Shown here: positions 53,443 to 63,043 of the stretch, piece after piece
Layout of the letters: each line of letters starts with the position of its first letter
How positions within the stretch are numbered: position 1 is the stretch's first letter
Assembly: GCA_944326325.1 (NCBI GenBank)
Contig: CALVDQ010000002.1
Span: 62,001-126,000, forward strand
DNA length: 64,000 bases
Reading direction: 5' to 3'
From: an uncultured Bacteroidales bacterium
GTDB lineage: Bacteria; Bacteroidota; Bacteroidia; Bacteroidales; UBA932
The notes under the pieces: generated by a model
Database searches by the model: none
What the model saw: the letters and a program-made list of their open reading frames with translations, nothing else
Told to the model about the DNA's origin: nothing
Made by a program: the position numbers and the translations under genes

Positions 53443-56400
53443 ATGATGAAAAATCTCCTTTTGACCTTTATCCTGAGCCTGTCTCTGCCGTTCTCTTTCC
53501 AGGCAGAAGCGGCTTCTGCTTCCGGTACATCGCTGGAAAAAGTCAGGCAAGCCTTTGTCGAGGCATCCATAGTCTCCTATGCCCCCGATGAGGCGGTGAC
53601 GAGACGCTTTATAGAATACTCCGACCACGGACGGGCGAACGACGTGCTCCTCCTCCAGCTCTATATGGCCGTGCATCTTCCTGACGACGAGGTTCAGAGC
53701 CTCCTGGACAGCTTCGACTGGGAGGAGGGCTGCTGGAATGATATCGACTACACTGCGCAGGACAGGGGCCGCTGGCCTGCTACCCTGCATCTTACGAGGA
53801 TGTATGCCCTGGCAAAGCTCTACAGGTATCCCGGCCAGCCCTGGGAAGGCTCGGAAAAGCTGCATATCCTCCTGCATTCCGGGATGGCCTGGTGGTTCCG
53901 CAATATGCCTGTCTGCCCCAACTGGTGGCACAACGACATCGGCGTTCCCAAGAAGATGACAGCTTTGCTCCTGATGCTCAGGGACGAACTCTCGGAGGAC
54001 GAAATTGCAGGAGGACTCAAGGTGCTCGAACGCTCGAAGTTCGGGATGACCGGACAGAACAAGGTATGGCTCGCCGGGAACAACCTGATGAAAGGGCTGC
54101 TGACGGATGACGCCGCCTTGGTGCAGAAAGCGAAGGAGCAGATAGCAGAGGAAATCTACATCACTTCCTCGGAAGGCATCCAGGACGACTGGTCCTTCCA
54201 CCAGCACGGTCCCCAGATCCAGTTCGGGAACTACGGCCTTGCGTATGCTGACGGCGTATCGTTCTGGATAAGGGTCCTGGACGGTACGGAATACGCATTC
54301 TCACCGGAACAGGTGGACATAGTCGCGGGCCTGCTGAAGAACGGTATCTGCCGGTGTGTCTTCAAAGGTGTGATGGACCCGAGTTTCTGCGGACGGCAGA
54401 ATTTCATCGACGCCGGAACGGGAAAGGCGTTCGCCCTCTCTGTTGCGGCGCAGAATATGGCGGCTGCCTCGGAAGGAGATCCGGAATTCTTCCGGAAAGT
54501 CGCCCTTGAGAACCTGCAGCCGGAGAAATACCGCAATTCCCTTACCGGACCTGTCTATTACCGGCGTTCCGACTGCGGGATCTACCGCCGTCCGGACTGG
54601 TATGCCTCCATCAGAATGCACTCCGACAGGACGATAGGCTTCGAGTTCACCAACCGGGAAAACACCCTTGCGAACTTCTCGGCTGACGGAGCCCTCATCC
54701 TTATGCAGGACGGTCATGAATTCGAGAACATCTTCGCCTGCTGGGACTGGAGAAAGGTGCCCGGGGTCACGGCGTATGATGACGGGAAGCCGATCAAATG
54801 CGATGATTCAGTGGCAGGCAAACGCAACTGGTCCTCCCACGTCGGAGGGGCTGTCTCGGGAGATGTCATGGCCGCGACGATGGAACTGCAGCGCGACGGG
54901 CTCCACGCTTTCAAGAGCACGTTCTTCTTCGAGGACTGCGTGGTGAACCTCGGGTCGGGCATCACGGTCTCCCGCGACGATTTCAAGTCGGTAACCACGG
55001 CCGTCGACCAGACTCACCTTGTCGGGAAAATCACCTCCGGAAAGAACTGGGTACACCACAACGGGAGAGGTTACGTCAGCCTTGACGGTGCCCCGCTTAT
55101 GGTCTCCGACACTCTCCAGAAAGGGAAATGGGACGACATAGATCCGGCTTTCAAGGACAAATGGGACGAGACGCAGGTGTTCAAGTGCTGGTTCGACCAT
55201 CCTCTCGGAACTCTCCGCAACGGAAACCGGGGAACGTATGCGTATGCCCTTGTCCCATGTTCGACGGCAAGACAGACAGCCGCCTTTGCCTCACGCTATG
55301 AAAAGGGAAGGGCTCCGGTCGAAGTACTGAGGAACGATGCTCTCTGCCAGGCTGTCCGCCACGGTGATGTCCTCTGTGCCGTCTTCCACACTCCGGGAAG
55401 CTACAATCTTGGAGACAAGGTCTTCGACATCTCCGTCCCGTCGGTCATCATAAGCGATGCTTCAGGATCACAGGCCGTGACGGAACTTCCCGAGACAATG
55501 GAACATCTGTCCGCCAGGGTATTTGAAAGGGCATGGCATCAGCTTTCCCTTCTGGACCGGAACCTCGGGGCGGCTGCAGAGGCTCTGTCGCGGGACAGCG
55601 GAAGGGATACCCTCCTTTTCCCTCGTACCCTCGACAAGGACGGGAATCTGGTCACGAGCAATATAAGATGGTGGTGTTCAGGTTTCTATCCCGGTTCCCT
55701 GTGGTATGTCTATGACTATACAGGAGATCCGGAGGTGAAGGCGCTCGCGGAGAAATACACCTCGGCTCTCGAGCCGCTGAAGTTCCGCAAGGATGACCAT
55801 GACATAGGTTTCCAGATAATGTGCAGCTTCGGCAACGAGTATGCGGCAACCGCTGATCCGCATTGCCGCGAAGTCATCGACACCGCTGCGGCTTCCCTGT
55901 GCACCCGGTTCAACCCTGCCGTAGGCTGTACGCGCTCCTGGAGCTTCGGCAAGTGGAAATTCCCGGTCATAATCGACAACATCATGAATATGGAGTTGCT
56001 GCTCAAGGCATACACCTTCTCGGGCAATGAACTCTACAGGCAGGTGGCCGTCTCCCACGCCCTGACCACAATGAAGAACCATTTCCGCCCGGACCACAGC
56101 TGCTGGCACCTTGTGGACTACGACCCTCTGACAGGCGAGGTCCTCGGCAAGCAGACCGTGCAGGGCTTCTCCGACAGTTCCGCCTGGAGCCGCGGGCAGG
56201 CGTGGGCGCTATACGGATACACGATGATGTACCGCTATACGCAGGACCGCCGTTTCCTGGACCACGCCATTGCAGTGACCGACTACCTTCTGGCACGCCT
56301 TCCGGAAGACGGCATCCCGTACTGGGACTATGATTCTGACGAGATACCGGACGATTTCAGGGACGCATCCGCCGCAGCTGTCATGGCGAGCGGTCTGACC

Positions 56401-56646
56401 GAGCTGTCGTCATACGTCAGGGGAGAGAAGTCGTTCCTCTATCTTTCCACGGCAGAAAAGATGCTGCGCACCCTCGCTTCGGACAGCTACCTCGCCTCGG
56501 AAGGGGATCTCCGGGGTTTCCTGCTGAAGCACAGCGTGGGCAACAAGCCCGGCGATTCCGAGGTGGATGTACCGCTGACATATGCGGACTATTACTTCCT
56601 CGAAGCCCTTCTCCGCTATCTCGGCATTTCCGGCTTGTCCCGCTGA
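53443..56646 (+). CDS. PL8 polysaccharide lyase fused to GH88 unsaturated glucuronyl hydrolase
   Basis: 1067 residues, exported (signal peptide, no lipobox). Residues ~30-690 form a PL8 lyase: aromatic patch N160-W161-W162, and Asn206, His255, Tyr264 and Arg318, spaced almost exactly as Asn349, His399, Tyr408 and Arg462 of pneumococcal hyaluronate lyase. Residues ~695-1065 form a GH88 domain with Asp787 (DDHDIGF) and Asp845 (IIDNIMN), matching Asp88 and Asp149 of Bacillus UGL, plus QGFSDSSAWSRGQAWALYG. The lyase would cut a glycosaminoglycan-like chain by beta-elimination and the hydrolase remove the resulting 4,5-unsaturated uronate. It has its own promoter. Confidence 0.92.
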   Translation: MMKNLLLTFILSLSLPFSFQAEAASASGTSLEKVRQAFVEASIVSYAPDEAVTRRFIEYSDHGRANDVLLLQLYMAVHLPDDEVQSLLDSFDWEEGCWNDIDYTAQDRGRWPATLHLTRMYALAKLYRYPGQPWEGSEKLHILLHSGMAWWFRNMPVCPNWWHNDIGVPKKMTALLLMLRDELSEDEIAGGLKVLERSKFGMTGQNKVWLAGNNLMKGLLTDDAALVQKAKEQIAEEIYITSSEGIQDDWSFHQHGPQIQFGNYGLAYADGVSFWIRVLDGTEYAFSPEQVDIVAGLLKNGICRCVFKGVMDPSFCGRQNFIDAGTGKAFALSVAAQNMAAASEGDPEFFRKVALENLQPEKYRNSLTGPVYYRRSDCGIYRRPDWYASIRMHSDRTIGFEFTNRENTLANFSADGALILMQDGHEFENIFACWDWRKVPGVTAYDDGKPIKCDDSVAGKRNWSSHVGGAVSGDVMAATMELQRDGLHAFKSTFFFEDCVVNLGSGITVSRDDFKSVTTAVDQTHLVGKITSGKNWVHHNGRGYVSLDGAPLMVSDTLQKGKWDDIDPAFKDKWDETQVFKCWFDHPLGTLRNGNRGTYAYALVPCSTARQTAAFASRYEKGRAPVEVLRNDALCQAVRHGDVLCAVFHTPGSYNLGDKVFDISVPSVIISDASGSQAVTELPETMEHLSARVFERAWHQLSLLDRNLGAAAEALSRDSGRDTLLFPRTLDKDGNLVTSNIRWWCSGFYPGSLWYVYDYTGDPEVKALAEKYTSALEPLKFRKDDHDIGFQIMCSFGNEYAATADPHCREVIDTAAASLCTRFNPAVGCTRSWSFGKWKFPVIIDNIMNMELLLKAYTFSGNELYRQVAVSHALTTMKNHFRPDHSCWHLVDYDPLTGEVLGKQTVQGFSDSSAWSRGQAWALYGYTMMYRYTQDRRFLDHAIAVTDYLLARLPEDGIPYWDYDSDEIPDDFRDASAAAVMASGLTELSSYVRGEKSFLYLSTAEKMLRTLASDSYLASEGDLRGFLLKHSVGNKPGDSEVDVPLTYADYYFLEALLRYLGISGLSR

Positions 56647-56724
56647 TTTCCGGTTATGACATTTTGTCGTATGCCATGCCGCTGGCACGGAAAATGAGTC
56701 GTATACGGATACTGTTAAAATATC

Positions 56725-57291
56725 ATGACCATGAGAAAGAATTTCGGGGCGAAACCCCTTACTTATCCCCAGCCTGTGTTCATCATTGCCACATACGGTG
56801 AGGACGGGACTCCTGACGCCATGAATGCCGCCTGGGGCGGTATCAGCGAATCCGACGAGATATCCCTGTGCCTGAGTGCGGGACACAAGACTGTAAAGAA
56901 CATACGGGAGCGCGGTGCTTTCACCGTAAGCATGGCTACGGCCGACCATGTCGCAGCCTGTGACTATGTCGGGCTTGCTTCCGGCAACAATGTGCCTGAC
57001 AAGTTCGCCAGGGCAGGCTTCCACGCCGTGAAGTCAGAGTTCGTGGACGCCCCGCTCATAGAGGAGCTTCCTGTCGCCGTGGAATGCCGGCTCAAGGACT
57101 ATAATCCGCAGACCTGCATCCTCCGCGGTGAAATCGTGAACGTGAGCGTGGATGAAAGGGTGCTCGGGGCTGACGGCAAGGTCGATGTTTCCAAGGTGGC
57201 GCCTATAATTTTCGACCCTTTCAACAATGATTATCTGAAAGTAGGGGAGAAGGTCGGGAATGCTTTCTCTGACGGAAGGAAACTGAAATGA
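56725..57291 (+). CDS. Flavin reductase family protein (FMN-binding split barrel)
   Basis: 188 residues opening MTMRKNFGAKPLTYPQPVFI, with the family's DAMNAAWGG and KNIRERGAFTVSMAT segments. Members bind FMN and pass electrons, but physiological partners in anaerobes are usually unknown. The stop overlaps the ATG of the CobW-like gene, so the two are translationally coupled, which suggests a link to metal or cofactor handling. An alternative start two codons downstream (56731) is equally possible. Confidence 0.9.
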   Translation: MTMRKNFGAKPLTYPQPVFIIATYGEDGTPDAMNAAWGGISESDEISLCLSAGHKTVKNIRERGAFTVSMATADHVAACDYVGLASGNNVPDKFARAGFHAVKSEFVDAPLIEELPVAVECRLKDYNPQTCILRGEIVNVSVDERVLGADGKVDVSKVAPIIFDPFNNDYLKVGEKVGNAFSDGRKLK

Positions 57292-58541
57292 TGGACAAGA
57301 ATATCCCGGTATTGCTGCTGACGGGATACCTCGGCAGCGGGAAGACCACTCTGGTCAACCATATACTTTCTAACGGCAAAGGTATCAGGTTTGCCGTGAT
57401 TGTCAATGATATAGGTGAGGTGAACATAGACGCGGACCTTATTCAGAAAGGCGGTGTGGTGGGCAAGAAGGACGACAGTCTCGTGGCCCTGCAGAACGGC
57501 TGCATCTGCTGCACCCTGAAGGCCGATCTTGTGGAGCAGATCTACGACCTCATGGCCATGGACCGCTTCGACTACATAGTCATAGAGGCCAGCGGCATCT
57601 GCGAGCCTGCCCCTATCGCCCAGACCATCAGTATGATACCCTCCCTCGGCGAAGCCTACCGGAAGCACGGGATCTGCCGGCTGGACTGTATCGTGACTGT
57701 GGTGGATGCCCTGCGTATGCAGAGCGAGTTCGCCTGCGGGGATGACCTTGCCCGGAAGGATATCGGCGAGGAGGATATAGAGAACCTTATCATCCAGCAG
57801 ATAGAGTTCTGTAACATAATCCTTCTGAACAAGGCGTCCGAGGTCTCTCCGGAGGAGCTCGGAAGGATAAGGCAGATCATACGGACACTGCAGCCGGGAG
57901 CGGAGATCATCGAGTGCGACTATGCCGATGTGGACCTTTCCCGTATAGTGAATACCGGGATGTTCGATTTCGACAAGGTGGCGACTTCCGCAGGATGGGT
58001 GCGCGGCATCGACAGTGCCGTCCCGGAGGAGGAGCCCGGCGGCCACCATCACGGAGATCCACACGGCGGGCATCATCACGGTGAGCATCATCACGGCGAG
58101 GACCATGAAGATCCCTGCGAAGAACATCACGGCTCCCACCACCATCATCATGATGGCGGTGAGGTCGAGGAATACGGCATCGGCACCTTCGTCTATTACC
58201 GCCGTCCCGCCTTCGACATCAACCGGTTCGACAATTTCGTCGCAAAGAAATGGCCTTCATCCGTAATCCGTGCCAAAGGAATATGCTATTTCTCCGACAA
58301 CACCGACATGTCCTATATGTTCGAGCAGGCCGGAAAACAGAAACTTCTCCGAGAGGCCGGGCAATGGTATGCCACCGCTCCTGAAGAAGACCGTATCCAG
58401 CTGATGCGCCAGGATCCCGACTTCTACAAGGACTGGGACGAAAAATACGGCGACCGTATGCAGAAAATTGTCTTCATAGGCCAGAATATGGATAAGGAAC
58501 AGATTGTCAAGGATCTCGACTCCTGTCTTCTTGATTCCTGA
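57288..58541 (+). CDS. CobW/COG0523 GTPase with a His-rich metal-binding segment
   Basis: 417 residues. Walker A GYLGSGKTT (residues 13-21), the COG0523 CxCC motif Cys72-x-Cys74-Cys75, a GTPase domain, a very His-rich stretch at about residues 250-292, and a CobW C-terminal domain. COG0523 GTPases deliver metals (Zn, Co, Ni) to target proteins; the His-rich segment could store or pass on metal ions. Its start overlaps the flavin reductase stop as ATGA. No Zur box could be identified, so zinc control is not claimed. Confidence 0.94.
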   Translation: MMDKNIPVLLLTGYLGSGKTTLVNHILSNGKGIRFAVIVNDIGEVNIDADLIQKGGVVGKKDDSLVALQNGCICCTLKADLVEQIYDLMAMDRFDYIVIEASGICEPAPIAQTISMIPSLGEAYRKHGICRLDCIVTVVDALRMQSEFACGDDLARKDIGEEDIENLIIQQIEFCNIILLNKASEVSPEELGRIRQIIRTLQPGAEIIECDYADVDLSRIVNTGMFDFDKVATSAGWVRGIDSAVPEEEPGGHHHGDPHGGHHHGEHHHGEDHEDPCEEHHGSHHHHHDGGEVEEYGIGTFVYYRRPAFDINRFDNFVAKKWPSSVIRAKGICYFSDNTDMSYMFEQAGKQKLLREAGQWYATAPEEDRIQLMRQDPDFYKDWDEKYGDRMQKIVFIGQNMDKEQIVKDLDSCLLDS

Positions 58542-58595
58542 ACCCTTTCCTGTTTAAGGAATTCGTGAATAATGCACAAGTTTACGGAAAATGAG

Positions 58596-58603
58596 TATCT
58601 TTG
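58596..58603 (+). promoter_or_regulatory. TAnnTTTG -7 box of the EamA gene
   Basis: TATCTTTG, 21 bases before the ATG at 58625. The -33 element is not clear. Confidence 0.6.
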
Positions 58604-58624
58604 CCGCCTTATTTTTCCGTGACT

Positions 58625-59560
58625 ATGAAGAAGGAACAGAAATACGGGCATATTGCCATGCTTGCCACGAGCGTGATGTGGGGGCTGATGGCCCCCATAT
58701 CCAAGGCGGCCATGAATTCGGATGCGGTGTCGTCTATGCTGGTGGCTGACGTCAGGATATTCGGGGCTGCGGTATTGTTCTGGATAATCTCTTTTTTTAC
58801 GAAAGGGGAGAAGATCCAGGACCGGATGGACTATATAAGATTTTTCTTCGCCGGGCTTTTCGCGATAATCCTCAACCAGTGCGTATATGTGACCGGGGTC
58901 TCGATGACCTCGCCCGTGGATGCCTCAATCATTACCACCACGCTGCCGATAGTCACCATGATTTTCGCGGCGATATTCATCAAGGAACCTATCACCGGCA
59001 AGAAGGCGGGCGGCGTCCTGCTCGGGGCCTGCGGAGCCCTTCTCCTCGTATTCGGAAACAGGCTTCTTCCAGGCGGGTCCGCAGGCCAGGCGACGGCCCA
59101 GGCATCCAGCCTCACGGGAGACCTCCTGTGCTTCCTGGCCCAGTGTTCCTATGCGATATATCTGGTGATATTCAGGGACCTCATAAAGAGATATTCCCCT
59201 ATAACCCTGATGAAATGGATGTTCACGTTCGCATCCATAGTCATGATACCGGTCTCCGCGAGGAGCCTTGCCCTTACCGGCTGGAGCTCCATCACCATGA
59301 CCGAATATGCCGAACTTGCGTATGTGCTGATATTCGGGACCTTCCTGTGTTACCTGATAGTCCCTGTCGGGCAGAAGTTCCTGCGTCCGACCCTTGTGGC
59401 GATGTACAACTATGTACAGCCGATAGTCGCCACGGCAGTTGCCATAATCTGGGGGATGGATACCTTCAATGTCCTGAAGGTTGTGGCGGTTGTCTTCATA
59501 TTCTCCGGCGTCCTGCTCGTCAACCGCAGCAAGGCCAGGCACCCTGAAGACAACCGCTGA
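58625..59560 (+). CDS. EamA/DMT-family transporter
   Basis: Inner-membrane drug/metabolite exporter of unknown substrate, 311 residues with ten hydrophobic spans in two repeated EamA halves (the second begins near LTGDLLCFLAQCSYAIYLVIF). I start at MKKEQKYGHIAML, preceded by the TATCTTTG promoter. It lies 83 bases after the CobW-like gene but has its own promoter, so no functional tie is implied. Confidence 0.93.
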   Translation: MKKEQKYGHIAMLATSVMWGLMAPISKAAMNSDAVSSMLVADVRIFGAAVLFWIISFFTKGEKIQDRMDYIRFFFAGLFAIILNQCVYVTGVSMTSPVDASIITTTLPIVTMIFAAIFIKEPITGKKAGGVLLGACGALLLVFGNRLLPGGSAGQATAQASSLTGDLLCFLAQCSYAIYLVIFRDLIKRYSPITLMKWMFTFASIVMIPVSARSLALTGWSSITMTEYAELAYVLIFGTFLCYLIVPVGQKFLRPTLVAMYNYVQPIVATAVAIIWGMDTFNVLKVVAVVFIFSGVLLVNRSKARHPEDNR

Positions 59561-59587
59561 AGCCGGGGCAGTACGTCCCGGCTTCAG
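59557..59587. terminator. Long perfect hairpin between convergent EamA and argD genes
   Basis: CTGAAGCCGGG (59557-59567) pairs perfectly with CCCGGCTTCAG (59577-59587) over 11 base pairs. It contains the stop codon of the EamA gene and lies between converging genes, so it probably ends transcription from both sides, although no T-run follows in either direction. Confidence 0.65.
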
Positions 59588-59598
59588 TCAAGGCCTGT

Positions 59599-60732
59599 TC
59601 AGGCAAGTTCCTTTATTGCCCCGACAAACTTTGCCGCGGTCTCTTCCGTGATGGTAAGGGACGGCAGCAGCCTTATCACATTGGCCCCTGCGGCTCCCGT
59701 GAAGAACCGGCGCTCCAGCAGGAGCCTTTCCCTCAGATTCTCGTACCCAGGCTTCACTTCCAACCCTATCATCAGCCCGCGTCCCCTGTACTCCTTGAAA
59801 GGATGCATAGGATTTCCGCCGGGACAGAGGGCATTCCGGAAATATTCCCCGATCCTGGCCGCATTCTCCACCAGGTGCTCGCTTTCCATTATCTCCAGCA
59901 CGGCTATGGCTGCGGCGCACGCCAGATGGTTGCCCCCGAAGGTGGTGCCGAGCATCCCGTATTCAGCCCGGAAGGCAGGCGAGATAAGCACACCTCCGAT
60001 AGGGAAGCCGTTAGCCATACCTTTCGCCGTAGTGACGATGTCGGCCCGGATCCCGGCGTGCTGGTGCGCGAAGAACTGTCCTGTACGTCCGTAGCCCGAC
60101 TGTATCTCGTCGAGTATGAGCACCGTGCCTGTCCTGTCACAGATTTCCCGCAGGGAGACCAGGAATCCGTCCTGAGGCTCGTGTATACCGGACACACCCT
60201 GTATGCCTTCTATGATTACTGCGGCGAATTCTTTGGTAGCCAGAGCTTTCTCCGTGGCTTCGATGTCGTTCAGCGGAACACGCTCCACATTGGACGTAGA
60301 GTTGAACGGTGCCTGGATTTTAGGGTTGTCGGTAACGGCCACCGCCCCGGAGGTCCTCCCGTGGAAGGCCTTGCCGAATGCGAGGACCTTGGCCCTCCCG
60401 GTCTGGAATGAAGCCAGTTTCATGGCATTCTCGTTTGCCTCTGCCCCCGAGTTGCACAGGAAGAGGGAATAGTCATCATACCCGCAGGCTTTGCCGAGCT
60501 TGTCCGCCAGTTTTTTCTGCAGGGAGTTCTGCACGGCGTTCGAATAGAACCCGAGCCTGTTCAGCTGCTCTGTGACGGCTTTTACATAATGCGGGTGGCA
60601 GTGTCCTACCGATATGACGGCATGCCCGCCGTAGAGGTCGGTGTATTCTTTCCCGTCCTTGTCCCATAGCGTGGTGCCGAGCCCCTTCACCGGCTCGATA
60701 TCCCATAGCTTGTATACTTTAAACAGATCCAT
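59599..60732 (-). CDS. argD: N-acylornithine aminotransferase
   Basis: PLP-dependent enzyme that transaminates N-acylglutamate semialdehyde to N-acylornithine. 377 residues of class III aminotransferases with LFLCNSGAEANENAMKLA, ILDEIQSGYGRTG and the PLP lysine in TTAKGMANGFPIGG. The acyl group is probably succinyl in this lineage. It begins 65 bases after the argC stop and is the last gene of the GNAT-argG-argC-argD cluster. Confidence 0.95.
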   Translation of the reverse strand: MDLFKVYKLWDIEPVKGLGTTLWDKDGKEYTDLYGGHAVISVGHCHPHYVKAVTEQLNRLGFYSNAVQNSLQKKLADKLGKACGYDDYSLFLCNSGAEANENAMKLASFQTGRAKVLAFGKAFHGRTSGAVAVTDNPKIQAPFNSTSNVERVPLNDIEATEKALATKEFAAVIIEGIQGVSGIHEPQDGFLVSLREICDRTGTVLILDEIQSGYGRTGQFFAHQHAGIRADIVTTAKGMANGFPIGGVLISPAFRAEYGMLGTTFGGNHLACAAAIAVLEIMESEHLVENAARIGEYFRNALCPGGNPMHPFKEYRGRGLMIGLEVKPGYENLRERLLLERRFFTGAAGANVIRLLPSLTITEETAAKFVGAIKELA

Positions 60733-60797
60733 TTTCCTTATTTGTTTGTCAGCCCTGCAACGCTTCCGGAGAAAACCGCCGGCAGGGCTTGCGTGAC

Positions 60798-61769
60798 TTA
60801 GAATGCAGAAGCCTTGAGCCTGAGCCCTTCCGTCTCGTCGAATCCGAACATCAGGTTCATGTTCTGTACCGCCTGTCCCGAGGCCCCCTTTACAAGGTTG
60901 TCGATTATGGAACTGATATGTACATAGCCGTCATGCAGCTCTACATGGAGCAGTCCCTTGTTCGTGTTTATGACTTCTTTCAAGGAAATTCCGTTTTCCG
61001 AATGGAAGACGAAAGGGGAGTCCTTGTAGAAGTCTTTGAAAAGTTCGGTGTATTTCCTTTCATCCATATCCTCTGCCGCCCTTGTATATACGCTGGCGAA
61101 TATGCCCCGGGTGAAGTCACCTCTTACAGGTACGAAATTCACCACAGGCTCCTTCCCGGAGATTTTGCATATATTTTTCCTTATTTCCGCAAGGTGCTGG
61201 TGGGTGAACAGCTTGTATATGGAGATATTGTTGTCCCGGTAGCTGAAATGCGAGGTTTCGGCGAGTTTCTTGCCGGCCCCTGTGGATCCGGTAATGGCTG
61301 TCACGTGTACTTCATCGCGTATCAGGCCTTCCCCGGCAAGAGGAAGCAGGGCAAGCTGTATGGCAGTCGCGAAGCACCCTGGATTGGCAATGTCGTGCGA
61401 GTTTCTTATGTTCTCCTTGTCCCCCTCGCACAGGCCGTACGTGAAATGCCGTCCGGCGTAGTCCCCGTCGAGCCTGAAGTCGTTCCCGAGGTCTATTATC
61501 CTGCACGAGCCGCTGATTTTGTGCGTGTCGATGAATTCCCTGGAAAGCCCGTGTCCAAGACAGAGGAAAAGCACGTCCGGGTCACCTATTTCCGTCCCGA
61601 ATGCCAGGTCTGTCTCTCCTGTAAGGTCGCGGTGCACCTCGCTCACCGGCGTACCTTCAGACGATGTGGTGGTGGCTGCCGTGATTTCCACTTCCGGATG
61701 CCGGAGGAGTATCCTGAAAAGCTCTCCTCCGGTATATCCCGTACCTCCTGCTATTGCCGCTTTGATCAT
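60798..61769 (-). CDS. argC: N-acyl-gamma-glutamyl-phosphate reductase
   Basis: NADPH-dependent reduction of N-acylglutamyl phosphate to the semialdehyde. 323 residues with the Rossmann motif AGGTGYTGGELFRIL and the catalytic cysteine in NPGCFATAIQLALLPL, plus the substrate loop HVTAITGSTGAGK. It lies 13 bases after argG. Confidence 0.96.
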   Translation of the reverse strand: MIKAAIAGGTGYTGGELFRILLRHPEVEITAATTTSSEGTPVSEVHRDLTGETDLAFGTEIGDPDVLFLCLGHGLSREFIDTHKISGSCRIIDLGNDFRLDGDYAGRHFTYGLCEGDKENIRNSHDIANPGCFATAIQLALLPLAGEGLIRDEVHVTAITGSTGAGKKLAETSHFSYRDNNISIYKLFTHQHLAEIRKNICKISGKEPVVNFVPVRGDFTRGIFASVYTRAAEDMDERKYTELFKDFYKDSPFVFHSENGISLKEVINTNKGLLHVELHDGYVHISSIIDNLVKGASGQAVQNMNLMFGFDETEGLRLKASAF

Positions 61770-61782
61770 GATTCCAAACGTA

Positions 61783-62994
61783 TTAGTCCTTTACCACGTC
61801 TTCGGCATGGGCGCTGTTCACGCTGTAGTATATCTTGAGCGGGTTCGCGAGCACCTTGGTGAAGCCGACCACGTCCTCTCCGGTGTACGACTTGTTTATC
61901 TCGCCGTACGATCCGAACCTGGAGCTCATCAGGTCATGTCCGCTTGTGCATCCGAGCACTGCGAAATGGTATGGCATAAGGGCCACCTCCACTTCGCCGC
62001 ATACGTTTTTCTCCATGCTGTCCATCATGGCCTCCATGTCCCTGAGGACCGGATCGAGGTACATGGCCTCATGCATCTGCTGCCCGTACCAGCCGGCAAT
62101 CTGGTCTTTCCAGTAGAGCTGGCCTTTGGTGAGCACGTGCTTCTCGAGCAGGTGGTGCGCCTTGATTATGATAAGCGGGGCGGCAGCCTCGAAAGCGACC
62201 CGGCCTTTGATGCCGATTATGGTGTCCCCGACATGGATATCCCTTCCGATGCCGAAAGGACCTGCGATATCCCTTACTTTCCTGATAACATCCACAGGGG
62301 ACATCCTTTCCCCGTTCACCGATACCGGCTCCCCGTGCTCGAAGCCTATCTTAATATGCTCGGGACTTGTCTTGGTGACTTTGGTCGGGTAGGCGTCCTC
62401 CGGGAGATAGCCGTCGGAGGAAAGGGTCTCGACCCCTCCTATGCTCGTGCCCCAGAGGCCCTGGTTGATGGAGTATTTGGATTTTTCCCAGGAGGATTCA
62501 TATCCATGCTCCTGGAGATACTTTATTTCCTCCTGCCTTGTGATGGAGAGTTCCCTGATTGGAGCGATGATCTTCACCTCAGGGGCAAGGATCTCGAACA
62601 CGATGTCGAACCTTACCTGGTCGTTCCCTGCACCTGTGCTCCCGTGGGCGACGTATCCGGCCCCGAGCTTCTTCACGAGCTTCAGGACTTCAAGAGCCTG
62701 GAACACCCGTTCTGAACTTACGGAAAGCGGATAGGTGGCATTCTTGAGGATGTTGCCGTATATCAGGTACTTGATGCCGTGCCTGTAATAGGTGTCCACG
62801 GCATCGATGTTCGTGTGCGAGGCAGCCCCGAGCTGGAGTGCCCTCTGTTCTATGGCTTTTTCCTCATCCTTGGAAAAACCGCCTGTGTTTACCATTACGG
62901 TGTGGACTTCCAGCCCCTTTTCATTTTTAAGGTAAGGCACACAGAAAGAGGTGTCAAGACCTCCGCTGAATGCAAGTACGACTTTGTTGTTCAT
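61783..62994 (-). CDS. argG: Argininosuccinate synthase
   Basis: Joins citrulline and aspartate using ATP. 403 residues with the PP-loop AFSGGLDTS at the N-terminus, YVAHGSTGAGNDQVRFD and a normal C-terminal tail. It follows the GNAT gene by 49 bases and precedes argC. Confidence 0.97.
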   Translation of the reverse strand: MNNKVVLAFSGGLDTSFCVPYLKNEKGLEVHTVMVNTGGFSKDEEKAIEQRALQLGAASHTNIDAVDTYYRHGIKYLIYGNILKNATYPLSVSSERVFQALEVLKLVKKLGAGYVAHGSTGAGNDQVRFDIVFEILAPEVKIIAPIRELSITRQEEIKYLQEHGYESSWEKSKYSINQGLWGTSIGGVETLSSDGYLPEDAYPTKVTKTSPEHIKIGFEHGEPVSVNGERMSPVDVIRKVRDIAGPFGIGRDIHVGDTIIGIKGRVAFEAAAPLIIIKAHHLLEKHVLTKGQLYWKDQIAGWYGQQMHEAMYLDPVLRDMEAMMDSMEKNVCGEVEVALMPYHFAVLGCTSGHDLMSSRFGSYGEINKSYTGEDVVGFTKVLANPLKIYYSVNSAHAEDVVKD

Positions 62995-63043
62995 CTTATT
63001 GTGGTTTTATGATTATTCCTGGTGCAGCCCTTCCTTCCGGACC

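Noticed and set aside
58036..58164. Repetitive CATCAC-rich DNA that could be taken for a tandem repeat
   Set aside because: It encodes the His-rich segment of the CobW-like protein in frame; unit spacing is irregular.
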